A DNA stretch of 54,901 nt from Nitriliruptoraceae bacterium (GTDB lineage Bacteria > Actinomycetota > Nitriliruptoria > Nitriliruptorales > Nitriliruptoraceae). The DNA lies in the NCBI GenBank assembly GCA_007136095.1, contig SLHP01000076.1, positions 1 through 54,901 of the forward strand, in the 5' to 3' direction. Positions 42,115 to 50,955 of this stretch are shown in pieces; the stretch's first letter is position 1; each line of letters begins with the position of its first letter. The position numbers and the translations under genes were made by a program. The notes under the pieces were generated by a model. The model saw only the letters and a list, made by a program, of their open reading frames with translations. It was not told the DNA's origin and did not search any database.

Positions 42115-42444
42115 TCAGAGGGCCTTGCGTGCCTCGCGGCGCTTGCGGCGGAACTCCAGCCACGACAGCAGCGCCCCGACCATGATGCCGAGGAAGAACG
42201 TCGCGGCCAGCAGGAAGATCAGGCGCACGCCGCCTTCGATGTGACCACCGGTCTCGTCGAACCGGGCGCGGGTCTCGCCGAGCACCCACGAGAAGTCGAC
42301 ATGCTGGCCGTTGGCCGCCGCGAAGACCAGGAAGATCAGGACCAGCACGCCGATGAAGACCCGACCGAGGATCTGGGTGGCCGGTGTGCGCGGTTCCGGC
42401 GGCTGCTCGACCGGACCGTCGTCCGGCTGCTCCTGCTCGCTCAT
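42115..42444 (-). CDS. LapA/DUF1049-domain membrane protein
   Basis: The 109-residue protein has a disordered acidic N-terminus (about 1-24), a first membrane helix (RVFIGVLVLIFLVFAAANGQ), an extracytoplasmic loop with VDFSWVLGE, a second helix (GVRLIFLLAATFFLGIMVGA) and a basic cytoplasmic tail (WLEFRRKRREARKAL). This two-helix plan with the N-x(n)-V-x-F turn matches the LapA (DUF1049) family; E. coli LapA works with LapB in lipopolysaccharide control, but in actinobacteria the role is unknown. It is divergent from the cold-shock-like gene. Confidence 0.85.
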   Translation of the reverse strand: MSEQEQPDDGPVEQPPEPRTPATQILGRVFIGVLVLIFLVFAAANGQHVDFSWVLGETRARFDETGGHIEGGVRLIFLLAATFFLGIMVGALLSWLEFRRKRREARKAL

Positions 42445-42503
42445 CGGGGTACCCCTCCCTGCGGCTATCCTGCCGCCTGGTGTCAGCCTAGAGGAGTTTC
42501 CGC

Positions 42504-42710
42504 ATGCCGCAGGGCACGATCAGGAACTACCACCCGAGCACGCGGACCGGCTCGCTGATGGACGACGGGCTCGTCGAGCACGCCTTCGACGAGGACGCCT
42601 TCCGCGCCTCCGGCCTGCAGGAGCTGCGGATCGGTCAGCGCGTCCGGTTCCAGATCGAGGACGACGAGGGCACACAACGCATCACCCACCTCAACATCGT
42701 CAGTCTCTGA
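42504..42710 (+). CDS. Divergent cold-shock-domain-like protein (68 aa)
   Basis: The 68-residue protein fits the length and strand pattern of a cold-shock domain: GTIRNYHPSTRTGSLMDDG, VEHAFDEDAF, LQELRIGQRVRFQIEDDEG and a final strand THLNIVSL. The RNP1/RNP2 aromatic residues that stack on nucleic acid (GFGFI, VFVH) are missing, so binding may differ from CspA. The ATG at 42504 has GAGGAG 8 nt upstream; TATCCT at 42466 is a candidate -10. Confidence 0.7.
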   Translation: MPQGTIRNYHPSTRTGSLMDDGLVEHAFDEDAFRASGLQELRIGQRVRFQIEDDEGTQRITHLNIVSL

Positions 42711-42770
42711 CCCGGGGCCTCTGACCCGGGGGCGCAGGCCTGATCCGGCGCCGCCCGGAGACTCGGGAGG

Positions 42771-43571
42771 TCAGGCCTTCGCGGGGAGTCCATCCAGGAT
42801 CGCGGCGGTGCGGGCGAACAGGCCCTGACCGGGCTCGAACCCGTTCTCCTCGGACCACTGCCGGGTCTCCTCGAGCACCTCACGGAGTCGGGCGGTCAGC
42901 TCGGGTGCGGTCGCGCCGTGCTCGGCCAGGGCCGCACTGGCGACCTTGTCCGGGTCGGTCTCGATCAGTTCCCGGACCAGCTTGGGCGGGTCGGGTTCAT
43001 CGCGCCAGGCCAGGGCGCAGGCCGCGACGAAGTCGACCGAGTCGAAGTCCTCGTCCGAGGCGATCACCGCGAGGTGCATCAGCGCCTTGGCGGACAGCCG
43101 GTCCTCGTCCGCGACCGCCGCGACGAGCGGGGCGTACTCCCCGAGATCCTCGTCGGTCACCAGCGGCGCGTGCAGGGTGACGTGCTTGGCACGGACCGGG
43201 ACGTTCTGGTGGACCTCGAGGTCCTCCGGGACATCCTCACCGGCGAGCCAGTCCTTGAGCGGCTTCGCGGCCTCCCAGTAGGCGGTCAGGTCGCCCGAGC
43301 GCAGCGACGCCGGCGCGGACAGGGTCTTGGCGGGGTCGACGGTGTAGGACACGCGTCCGGCACCGAGCTCGTCGACCTGTCCCCGCGCGTACTCCTCGGA
43401 CAGCCATCCCGATACCCGCTTGCCGTGGGCGTAGGTGCCCGGCGCGGTCAGGTCGATGCCCTCCGGCGGACCCAGCAGCCCGGACAGATCGGCGCGGGTG
43501 CGCAACCCGTCCTCCTCGATCAGCGGGAGACGCCGAGGTGGGGTCAGGTGGTGAACGGTCACGCGGGCCAC
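42771..43571 (-). CDS. Hypothetical protein (266 aa)
   Basis: I do not recognise a characterised family. The protein is acidic and soluble, with no signal or membrane segment. The N-terminal VTVHHLTPPRRLPLIEEDGL resembles the start of ADP-ribosyltransferase/RES-fold domains (h-x-h-T...I...GL), and VPVRAKHVTLHAPLV could be a later strand of such a fold; this is weak. The C-terminal half is helical (about 140-266). No catalytic motif is evident. It is a single gene facing the tandem GNAT gene across a 90-bp gap. Confidence 0.75.
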   Translation of the reverse strand: MARVTVHHLTPPRRLPLIEEDGLRTRADLSGLLGPPEGIDLTAPGTYAHGKRVSGWLSEEYARGQVDELGAGRVSYTVDPAKTLSAPASLRSGDLTAYWEAAKPLKDWLAGEDVPEDLEVHQNVPVRAKHVTLHAPLVTDEDLGEYAPLVAAVADEDRLSAKALMHLAVIASDEDFDSVDFVAACALAWRDEPDPPKLVRELIETDPDKVASAALAEHGATAPELTARLREVLEETRQWSEENGFEPGQGLFARTAAILDGLPAKA

Positions 43572-43660
43572 GGGTGGACCTTCCGGTCGGGAGAGCTTGG
43601 CGGGGCGGCGGGCGCGCCCGGAAGCGCACCGGAAGCGTAGTCACCCCTACGCTGTGCCTC

Positions 43661-44671
43661 GTGCTCACCGACCCGCATCATCCGGACCTGCGGGCCGCAC
43701 CCCCGGGATACGCGCTGCGCCGACCGAGCCTCGCGGATCTGCCGAAGGTCGCGGCCCTGTTCGCTGCGTGCTCGATGGACCGGATCGGGGCCATCACGAT
43801 CCGGGAAGGCGACCTGCGGGCACGGTGGCACGACGTCGGTGACCTGAACGACGTGCTGCTCGTCGAGCACCCGGAGGCCGATCCCCCGCTCGTGGCCTAC
43901 GCGGAGTTCCACGCCGACGTCGATCCGTGGACCGACGAGCTGGACCTCCACGTCGAAGGACGCGTCCACCCCGCGTGGACGGGGAACGGGCTCGCGAGCT
44001 TCCTGCACGATCGTGCCGAAGACCGGGCCCGCCGCGCAGCACGGGAACTCAAGCGCGACCACGCGATCCTGCGAACCGCCATCGCGGACGGCGACGACCG
44101 GGCCCGCCGTTTCTTCGCGGGGCGCGGCTACGAGCCCGTCCGCCACCTGCTCGAAATGCGGCTGGACCTGCACGCCGATCCGCCGGCACCGGCCTGGCCG
44201 GAAGGCGTCACCTGCCGCTCGTTCGAACCGGGCAGGGACGACGAGGCCGCCTGGAAGGCCCACCAGCTGGCGTTCGCCGACGTCCCGACCCATCTGCCGA
44301 TGAGTTTCGACGAGTTCCTCGAGGACCGCATCAACCGGGATCCGGCCTTCGACCCCGACCTCCTGCTGCTGGCGGAACACGACGACGAGGTGGTGGGTCT
44401 GGCGGTCTGCCGTGCGGGGACCGAGACCGCTGCGGAGGACGGCTGGGTGCGCGACCTGGGTGTCGTGCCGCACTGGCGCCGGCAGGGGATCGGCATGGCG
44501 CTGTTGCGCGAGGCCATCGGGGCGTTCCGGGAGCGTGGCCTGACCGGTGTCGCCCTGGAGGTGGATGACGTCACCATGGAGGGCGCGATCGCGTTGTACC
44601 GGCGTGCCGGCATGCGCATCGTCCGACGCACCGACGTCATGGAGGCCGTGCTGCGCGTCGAGCGCGACTGA
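43661..44671 (+). CDS. Tandem GNAT-family N-acetyltransferase
   Basis: This 336-residue protein has two GNAT domains. The first (about 15-165) has a worn acetyl-CoA motif (VHPAWTGNGLASFL). The second (about 180-335) is intact: DLGVVPHWRRQGIGMALLRE holds the R/Q-x-x-G-x-G/A pyrophosphate loop, and VALEVDDVTMEGAIALYRRA and GMRIVRRTDVM end the fold. The layout recalls mycothiol synthase MshD, but residues specific for that substrate cannot be confirmed, so the acceptor is unknown. GTG 43661 follows a TACGCT element (43648-43653) by 7 nt, implying a leaderless mRNA. Confidence 0.87.
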   Translation: MLTDPHHPDLRAAPPGYALRRPSLADLPKVAALFAACSMDRIGAITIREGDLRARWHDVGDLNDVLLVEHPEADPPLVAYAEFHADVDPWTDELDLHVEGRVHPAWTGNGLASFLHDRAEDRARRAARELKRDHAILRTAIADGDDRARRFFAGRGYEPVRHLLEMRLDLHADPPAPAWPEGVTCRSFEPGRDDEAAWKAHQLAFADVPTHLPMSFDEFLEDRINRDPAFDPDLLLLAEHDDEVVGLAVCRAGTETAAEDGWVRDLGVVPHWRRQGIGMALLREAIGAFRERGLTGVALEVDDVTMEGAIALYRRAGMRIVRRTDVMEAVLRVERD

Positions 44672-44695
44672 CCCGTCGGCCCCGCTCGACGCCAC

Positions 44696-44765
44696 GGTCG
44701 GACCGGGTCGATCGGACCGGGAAGATCGGACCGGGTCGATCGGACCGGGGCGGTCGGGCCGGGAT
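44696..44765. repeat. Five tandem copies of a 14-bp repeat
   Basis: Units of the form GRTCGGRCCGGGNN start at 44696, 44710, 44724, 44738 and 44752, with a partial sixth. They fill the gap between the converging GNAT and serB genes and end 3 bp before the serB stop. Confidence 0.9.
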
Positions 44766-44767
44766 GG

Positions 44768-46048
44768 TCAGATCGGAGGGATGCCCGGAACATCTGCCAG
44801 CCCGTCGAGGTGCAGGTCGGGATCCTGCGCATCCGCTTCCTCGATCTCCTCGCGCCGGATCCCGAGCAGGAACAGGACCGCATCGAGGTAGGGGACGGAC
44901 ACCGCCGTGTCCGCCTGCTCGCGAACCACCGGCTTCGCGTTGAACGCGATGCCGAGCCCGGCGGCGGCGAGCATGTCGAGGTCGTTCGCCCCATCACCGA
45001 TCGCGACGGTCTGTTCCAACGGGATGCCCTCGGCGGCGGCGATGTCCCGCAGGACCGTCGCCTTGCCAGCCCGGTCGATGACCGCGCCGGTCAGCCGCCC
45101 CGTCAGCCGGCCGTCGACAACCTCGAGGTGGTTGGCCATCGCATGGCTGATCCCGAGCTGCCGGGCGATCGGTTCGATGACCGCCTGGAAGCCTCCGGAC
45201 ACCAGGGCGACCGTGTAGCCGAGCCGATGCAGGGTCCGGACGAAGGTGCGGGCACCGGGGGTCAGCCTCACCTGTTCGCGGACCCGCTCCAGGACCTCGA
45301 CCGGGGTCCCCGCCAGCTTGGCGACGCGCTGGGTCAGGGATGCCTCGAAGTCCAGGTCACCGGCCATCGCCCGGGCGGTGATCTCGGCCACGGCCGCCGC
45401 ACAGCCGGCCTCGGCCGCGAGCAGTTCGATGACCTCGTCCTGGATCAGCGTGGAGTCCACGTCCATGACGACCAGTCGCTTGGCCCGACGCTCCAGGCTC
45501 TGGCGCTGGATCGATACATCGACCCGGTGCTCGGCCGCTGCCGCGACCAACGCGGAACGCATCGCATCCATCGACCCGTCGACCACCACGAACTCGTAGG
45601 ACATGACGGGGTAGCGGGCGAGCCGGGCGATGCGGTCGATGTTGCCACCGCCGGACGCGATCGCCGCGGTCATGCCGGCGAGCGCGGCCGGTGGCAGCGT
45701 CGGGCCGATCACCGTGACGATCGATCGCGGCAACCCCACCCGCGAGGAGGTGGGCTCCACCACCTCGAAGTCCAGGTGCAGGCCCTGCTCCCAGCCGTGG
45801 AACAGCAGTTCCTTGAGCACGTCGTCGCCCTCGGCCACGCCGATGAGCAGGTCGAGCGTCAGCCGTTCGCGTACCACGACCTGTTCCATGTCGTACAGCG
45901 CGGCCCGGCTGGCCGCGAGCACGCCGAGCAGCCCGGTGGTGATCCCGGGCCGGTCACGTCCGGAGCACCGGACCAGGATGGTGCGGGTGCCCTCGGTCGT
46001 GGTGTCGGTCGGCAGGTCTGGCTGGGTGTCAGTCGTCGCGTCGGTCAT
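44768..46048 (-). CDS. serB: Phosphoserine phosphatase with N-terminal ACT domains
   Basis: The 426-residue enzyme performs the last step of serine synthesis. Two ACT domains (about 22-95 and 108-180) precede the HAD phosphatase, as in mycobacterial SerB2, where they mediate feedback by serine. HAD motif 1 is VMDVDSTLIQDEVIEL (Asp196 and Asp198), motif 2 is in ALVSGGF, motif 3 includes the lysine of DRAGKATVLRDIAA, and motif 4 is AIGDGANDLDMLAAAG. The start overlaps the tyrA stop (GTGA/ATGA type overlap at 46045-46048). It ends against a 14-bp tandem-repeat array. Confidence 0.95.
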   Translation of the reverse strand: MTDATTDTQPDLPTDTTTEGTRTILVRCSGRDRPGITTGLLGVLAASRAALYDMEQVVVRERLTLDLLIGVAEGDDVLKELLFHGWEQGLHLDFEVVEPTSSRVGLPRSIVTVIGPTLPPAALAGMTAAIASGGGNIDRIARLARYPVMSYEFVVVDGSMDAMRSALVAAAAEHRVDVSIQRQSLERRAKRLVVMDVDSTLIQDEVIELLAAEAGCAAAVAEITARAMAGDLDFEASLTQRVAKLAGTPVEVLERVREQVRLTPGARTFVRTLHRLGYTVALVSGGFQAVIEPIARQLGISHAMANHLEVVDGRLTGRLTGAVIDRAGKATVLRDIAAAEGIPLEQTVAIGDGANDLDMLAAAGLGIAFNAKPVVREQADTAVSVPYLDAVLFLLGIRREEIEEADAQDPDLHLDGLADVPGIPPI

Positions 46049-47151
46049 GAGGTCGAGGCTAGCCGTGGCGCGAAGGTCAGCCGCAGCGACGCTCCCGCAG
46101 CGTCGATCGCCCAGCGATCGAGATGCAGCCCTTCCTCCGCCGTGGCCAGCAGCGCCTCGGCCTGCTCACCGATGGCCGCGTCCATCGCCACCTCGACGTG
46201 CCGTTCGGGTGGCGGCGGATCCAGGGGTCGGGGTTGACCGCCGTCGACGTCGGTGGCCGGATCGAACCGTTCGAGCCGGTCGGCGAGGTCGCGCAGCAGC
46301 GGGACGAGCTGATCAGTGTTGCCCGCGAGGATCTCGTTCCACAGCGCCGGGTTGGACGAGGAGATCCGCAGGACGTCACGGAGCGATCCTCCGGAGAAGC
46401 GCCGCCACCCGGTCCGATCGACCTCGTCCACCAGCGACTGGAACGCGAACGCGAGCACGTGGGGGATGTGGCTGGTTATGGCGGCGAAGCGGTCGTGGAA
46501 GCCGGCCTCCATGCAACAGACGGTCGCCCCGAAGGCCTCGACCACACCGATGCTCCGTGCGAGTTCTCCGGCGGTGAGCTCCGCATGCGGGGTGAGGATC
46601 CAGCTCGCGTCGCGGAACAACCGACCATCACCGGCGGACCAGCCCGACAGCTCACGGCCCGCCATCGGGTGCGACAACTGGAACACCGTGTCGGGTGTGG
46701 CGAGCGGGAGATCGGCAGACGAGAACCCGGACACCACCGGCGCCTTGACCGAGGAGACATCCATGACGATCGACCGACGCGCGGCGCCCGCGGAACCAGC
46801 CGTCGGGGTCAGCTGCAGCCACGCCTGCCAGAGGTCGGCGATCACCGCCGGGGGCGCGCAGAGGAACACGACGTCGGCCTCGTCGCGCAGCCGCTGGAGA
46901 TCACCCGCGACGGCACCGGCATCCGCCGCGGCCGCCACCGCCGTGGCGTCCCGATCGGCGACGAGGACGGGCTGATCGACCGCGAGGCAGGCCCGGATGA
47001 TCGAGCCACCGATCAGCCCGGCACCGACCACGCCGACCACGGCGGCGCCTTCCCCGGGAGAACCCACGACACCTTCCGGGTCACCGGCCCCATCCGCTCG
47101 AGCGATCCCATCGACCACGGCTACCGACTCCTCGTCGATGGTGCGCGCCAC
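46045..47151 (-). CDS. tyrA: Prephenate/arogenate dehydrogenase
   Basis: The 368-residue dehydrogenase makes 4-hydroxyphenylpyruvate or tyrosine from prephenate or arogenate. The nucleotide motif is VVGVVGAGLIGGSIIRACLA (about 38-57). DVSSVKAPVV, LSHPMAGRELSGW and FHDRFAAITSHIPHVLAFAF give the active site with the catalytic His of HPMAG and of SHIPH. There is a 35-residue poorly conserved N-terminal arm, and a C-terminal extension of about 60 residues without a clear ACT domain. Start GTG 47151 lacks a good ribosome-binding site. It is coupled to serB and divergent from dapC across 51 bp. Confidence 0.93.
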   Translation of the reverse strand: MARTIDEESVAVVDGIARADGAGDPEGVVGSPGEGAAVVGVVGAGLIGGSIIRACLAVDQPVLVADRDATAVAAAADAGAVAGDLQRLRDEADVVFLCAPPAVIADLWQAWLQLTPTAGSAGAARRSIVMDVSSVKAPVVSGFSSADLPLATPDTVFQLSHPMAGRELSGWSAGDGRLFRDASWILTPHAELTAGELARSIGVVEAFGATVCCMEAGFHDRFAAITSHIPHVLAFAFQSLVDEVDRTGWRRFSGGSLRDVLRISSSNPALWNEILAGNTDQLVPLLRDLADRLERFDPATDVDGGQPRPLDPPPPERHVEVAMDAAIGEQAEALLATAEEGLHLDRWAIDAAGASLRLTFAPRLASTS

Positions 47152-47202
47152 ATCGCGGAGCGATTAACGTCGCGTGACCGCCCCATCCGGAGACTACCGC
47201 TG

Positions 47203-48405
47203 GTGCCATCCGAACCGAACGTGCCGACCAACCCGGTCCCTCGTTCCGTCCCCACCAACCCGGTCCTCGAGGAGCTGCCGAGCTACTTCACACAGACGCT
47301 CAACGATGCCCTCGAGCGCGGATCGCTGGTCGACTTCTCCGTCGGTGACCCCCATGAACCGACCCCGGGCTTCATCCGACAGGCGTTGGTCGACGCGCTC
47401 ACACCGCAGAGCAGTTATCCGAGCGCGGCTGGGCAGCCGGCGCTGCGTCGGGCGGTCGCCGAGTGGGTCGCACGACGCCACGGCGTCTCCGTCGATCCGG
47501 ACACGCAGGTCCTGGCGACGGCGGGCAGCAAGGAAGCCATCTTCCACCTCCCCCTGGCGGTCGTCGACCCCGGTGGGATGCGCCGCCGTGTGCTGTGGGG
47601 CGAGCCCGGCTACCCGATCTACGACCGCGGGACCCGCTTCGCCGGAGGGCTGTCGGATCCGGTCACCCTGCGTGCCGAGGATGGGTGGCGCCTCGAACTC
47701 GGGGACCTGGGGCCGGACCGGCTGCAGGGCGCCTCGATCGCGTGGGTCAACTACCCGCACAACCCGACGGGCGCCGCGGTCGACCTCGACTACTACCGGC
47801 AACAGGTCGCGGTCGCACGGGAGCACGGCCTGCTGCTGGCCTCCGACGAGTGCTACCAGGAGATCTGGTTCGACCAGCCGGCCCCGTCGGTCCTGGAGGC
47901 CTGCGACGGTGACCTCACGGGCGTGATCGCGGTCGTGTCGCTGTCCAAGCGTTCCGGCATGACGGGTTACCGATCGGGGGCGCTGATCGGTGATGCGGCG
48001 CTCCTCGCCCGCCTCCGCCGCCTGCGGGTCACGACCGGCTCCGGCTCACCGGACTTCGTCCAGGCGGCGGCGACCGCGGCGTGGGGTGACCAGGGTCACG
48101 TCGACGAACGGCGCTCGGTGTTCGGGGCCAAACGTGCGGTGCTGCTGGCCTTCTTCGAACAGACCGGCATCGAGGTGTCCGGGTCGGACGCCACCTTCTT
48201 CCTCTGGTTCCGCGCGCCGGGCGGTGACGATGCCGCTTACGGCCAGGCCCTCATCGACGCGGGGATCCTGGCGACGCCCGGCCGCTCGTTCGGTCCCGGC
48301 GGCACGGGTTGGATGCGCCTGGCGCTGGTGCCGACGGTCGAGGCCTGCCGCGCCGCCGTCGAGCGCTGGCAGGCCGCGATCGCGGACGGTCGGCTGCCCG
48401 TTTGA
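47203..48405 (+). CDS. dapC: Succinyldiaminopimelate transaminase (DapC)
   Basis: The 400-residue fold-type I aminotransferase belongs to the actinobacterial DapC group by size and motifs. ELPSYFTQTLNDA, DFSVGDPHEPTPGFI and SYPSAAGQPALRRAVAEW form the N-terminal part. PLP binding is through NYPHNPTG, SDECYQEIWF and Lys249 in VSLSKRSGMTGYRSGAL; the carboxylate Arg is in RLALVPT near the end. The window also carries dapD and dapE, so the succinylase route to meso-DAP and lysine is nearly complete here. GTG 47203 has GGAGA about 9 nt upstream. Confidence 0.9.
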   Translation: MPSEPNVPTNPVPRSVPTNPVLEELPSYFTQTLNDALERGSLVDFSVGDPHEPTPGFIRQALVDALTPQSSYPSAAGQPALRRAVAEWVARRHGVSVDPDTQVLATAGSKEAIFHLPLAVVDPGGMRRRVLWGEPGYPIYDRGTRFAGGLSDPVTLRAEDGWRLELGDLGPDRLQGASIAWVNYPHNPTGAAVDLDYYRQQVAVAREHGLLLASDECYQEIWFDQPAPSVLEACDGDLTGVIAVVSLSKRSGMTGYRSGALIGDAALLARLRRLRVTTGSGSPDFVQAAATAAWGDQGHVDERRSVFGAKRAVLLAFFEQTGIEVSGSDATFFLWFRAPGGDDAAYGQALIDAGILATPGRSFGPGGTGWMRLALVPTVEACRAAVERWQAAIADGRLPV

Positions 48406-48481
48406 GCAGCTCGGACGACCGTGGGCTGCGGGTCCCGCGGCGCCGCGCTCAGCCGGGGTCCGTCGGGGTCGGTCCCCGTGG

Positions 48482-49699
48482 TCAGCTCGGGTCGGCGGGC
48501 GGTGGATCGACCGTCGGGTTGTCCACCCCGGTGCCCTCGACCGTCACCGGCGCGCGTCGTGCCCGACGCCGTTGGATGGCGGCGGCGACCAGGCTCAGGA
48601 TCCAGATGACGGAGAACGCCGTCAGGGCGAAGGCCAGCGCCAACAACGAGGCCGTGCCCTCCGGAGCGCCGAGCTCCACGCTGACGAAGTCCGCATCCGA
48701 CGGGTAGGGCCACAGCACCCGGGCGCTGCCCACCATCAGACCGATCAGCGCCGCCAGCACGATGTCGTGGAAGCGTGCCAGCAACCAGTTGAGCAGCGTC
48801 GACAGGGCCGCGAGTCCGGCCACGCACCCCAGCCCGAACAACAGCAGCAGGCCGATGCTGCGGTCCGCGGCAGCGTTGATCACTCCTTCGTAGAGCCCGA
48901 GCACCAGCAGGATGAACGACCCGGAGATACCCGGCAGGATCATCGCGCTGATGGCGATCGCGCCGCCGAGGAACAGGGTCAGGGGCGACGGTGTGAGCAA
49001 TCCGCCGTCAACCGCGCCGAGCCCGACGAACGTTCCGATGGCCGCGAGGATCCCGACGAGCACGTGCCAGGGTGACGGGCTGCGCAGCTCTCGGGACGCG
49101 ACGACCGCAGCGCCCAGGACCAGGCCGAAGAACGTCGCCTTGAGCAGGACCGGCTGCTCCTCGATCAACGTACGCAGGATGCCCGCCAGCGTGAAGATCG
49201 CGACCAGGATGCCGGCGAGCAGCGCCCCGACGAACAGCCACTCGATGGCCAGGAACGCACGCAGAGCATCCTGTGGCCGCCCGCGGACCAGAAGCGACAG
49301 GCACCGCGCTCCCTGGCGGATGTTGGCGATGAGCCGCTCGTAGATCCCGACGACCAGCGCCACGGTTCCGCCGGAGAAGCCGGGCATCACGTCCGCGGTA
49401 CCCATCAGCACCCCGGCGATCGCCGTGCCTCCCAGCGCCAACGGACCACGAACCGGAGCGGCCGCCTCGACGGGGCGGTAGACCACGACCTCCTCGAGGG
49501 GTGCGACCTCGTCGTCCGGCCCCGCGTCGAAGGGGCTGGGTTCGAACCAGGCGTCCTCGAACGGCGCACCCGGCCGTTCCCCAGTCGACGGATCGGGGTC
49601 CGCCGACGCCGCATCCGGGGCTGCGGCGCTGGGTCCGTCAACGGCAGCGGCCGGCTCGGGCCCGTCCTCCTTCGACGGCTCCTGCGGATCGTGCGCCAC
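48482..49699 (-). CDS. popT: DUF368/PopT-like undecaprenyl-phosphate translocase, polytopic membrane protein
   Basis: The 405-residue protein has a disordered acidic N-terminal region (about 1-80) and then about eight membrane helices. The two inverted signatures of the DUF368 family are present: GTADVMPGFSGGTVALVVGI and MILPGISGSFILLVLGLYEG. DUF368 proteins were recently shown in Vibrio (PopT) to recycle undecaprenyl phosphate to the cytoplasmic face; this role is inferred. The gene stands beside dapC and dapD, in a cell-wall precursor neighbourhood. The C-terminus is a basic loop (RRRARRAPV) followed by a low-complexity tail. Confidence 0.87.
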   Translation of the reverse strand: MAHDPQEPSKEDGPEPAAAVDGPSAAAPDAASADPDPSTGERPGAPFEDAWFEPSPFDAGPDDEVAPLEEVVVYRPVEAAAPVRGPLALGGTAIAGVLMGTADVMPGFSGGTVALVVGIYERLIANIRQGARCLSLLVRGRPQDALRAFLAIEWLFVGALLAGILVAIFTLAGILRTLIEEQPVLLKATFFGLVLGAAVVASRELRSPSPWHVLVGILAAIGTFVGLGAVDGGLLTPSPLTLFLGGAIAISAMILPGISGSFILLVLGLYEGVINAAADRSIGLLLLFGLGCVAGLAALSTLLNWLLARFHDIVLAALIGLMVGSARVLWPYPSDADFVSVELGAPEGTASLLALAFALTAFSVIWILSLVAAAIQRRRARRAPVTVEGTGVDNPTVDPPPADPS

Positions 49700-49902
49700 G
49701 TCAGCCTTTCGGGATCACTCAGAGGTTCGAACGGTAGCCGAGGGCCTGCCGCGGCACCCTGAGGGGGTGGGAACGGGTCCGTCCAGGACATCACCGGATC
49801 CGTCCAAGGGGCTCCCCGCGACCATCCACAGCATCCGAGGCGATCGCCTGCGTGGGTAGGCTCGCTGCCGACCGTCACCACAGCCACCCGTCGGAGCCAT
49901 CC

Positions 49903-50955
49903 ATGTCCACCTACGCGGCCGTCGGCATCGGCCTCGCCACCCGCGTGGCGGCCACCGGCAAGATCCTCGACACCTGGTTCCCGTTCGTGGCAACGGGCGG
50001 GGATGCCGGGATGGCTGTCGCGCTCGCCGCGGCGCTCGAGCACGAGGGTGGTAGCGCGACGCTCGTCCTGTCGCCCGGGGTGCTCGACGGCACCGAGGTG
50101 GCGGCCGATGACCCGATGGTCGCCGCGGTGAACGGCGTGACAGCGGACACCGTCTCTCCCGCCCCCACGCGCACGGAACGCGTACCGGTGGCGACGTTCA
50201 TCGAGGACCTGGGCCTGCCCCCCGCGGACGCCCACGACGTCTACCTCCGGCTCCACCTGCTGTCGCACCGGCTGATCCGCCCACACGGCGCCAACCTCGA
50301 TGGCGCGTTCGGGCTCCTGAGCAACGTCGTGTGGACCGACCTCGGACCGTGCGATCCGGACGGGTTCGAGGAGCTGCGCCTGGCGTTGGGCGCTGCCGGC
50401 CACCGCGTCCGCGTCACCAGCATCGACAAGTTCCCGCGCATGACCGACTACGTCGTACCGGCCGGTGTGCGGATCGCGGATGCCGACCGGGTCCGGCTGG
50501 GTGCGTACCTCGGCCACGGCACGACCGTGATGCACGAGGGCTTCGTCAACTTCAACGCCGGCACGCTCGGCGCGTCGATGGTCGAGGGGCGGATCTCGGC
50601 CGGGGTGGTCGTCGGCGACGGATCGGACGTGGGCGGTGGCGCCTCGATCATGGGCACGCTGTCCGGCGGCGGCAGCCAGGTCATCAGCATCGGCGAGGAT
50701 GCCCTGATCGGTGCCAACGCCGGGGTCGGCATCTCGCTCGGCGACGGCTGTATCGTGGAGGCCGGGCTCTACCTCACGGCGGGCACGAAGGTGGCCCTGC
50801 CCAACGGTGAGGTCGTCAAGGCCGCCGCGCTCTCCGGCGAGGACCGCCTGCTGTTCCGACGCGACTCGCAGACCGGCCAGGTGGTCACGCTCGCACGCGA
50901 GGGCGCCACGGGCGACTGGGGCGGGCTGAACGCCGACCTGCACGCGAACCAATGA
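49903..50955 (+). CDS. dapD: 2,3,4,5-tetrahydropyridine-2,6-dicarboxylate N-succinyltransferase
   Basis: The 350-residue acyltransferase succinylates tetrahydrodipicolinate in DAP synthesis. It is the long actinobacterial form: an N-terminal unique domain, then the left-handed beta-helix with hexapeptide repeats from about residue 195 ([40 protein letters not shown]). [20 protein letters not shown] and [20 protein letters not shown] follow. TAGGCT at 49857 is a candidate -10, and CGGAG lies 6 nt before the ATG. The stop overlaps dapE (ATGA). Confidence 0.96.
   Translation: MSTYAAVGIGLATRVAATGKILDTWFPFVATGGDAGMAVALAAALEHEGGSATLVLSPGVLDGTEVAADDPMVAAVNGVTADTVSPAPTRTERVPVATFIEDLGLPPADAHDVYLRLHLLSHRLIRPHGANLDGAFGLLSNVVWTDLGPCDPDGFEELRLALGAAGHRVRVTSIDKFPRMTDYVVPAGVRIADADRVRLGAYLGHGTTVMHEGFVNFNAGTLGASMVEGRISAGVVVGDGSDVGGGASIMGTLSGGGSQVISIGEDALIGANAGVGISLGDGCIVEAGLYLTAGTKVALPNGEVVKAAALSGEDRLLFRRDSQTGQVVTLAREGATGDWGGLNADLHANQ

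Noticed and set aside
48406-48481. A strong terminator between dapC and popT
   Set aside because: Only a short GCGGCGCCGC palindrome is visible, too small to claim.
49540-49556. GGTTCGAACC-like strings as tRNA T-arms
   Set aside because: They lie in coding sequence (here the popT N-terminal region) and no cloverleaf can be drawn around them.
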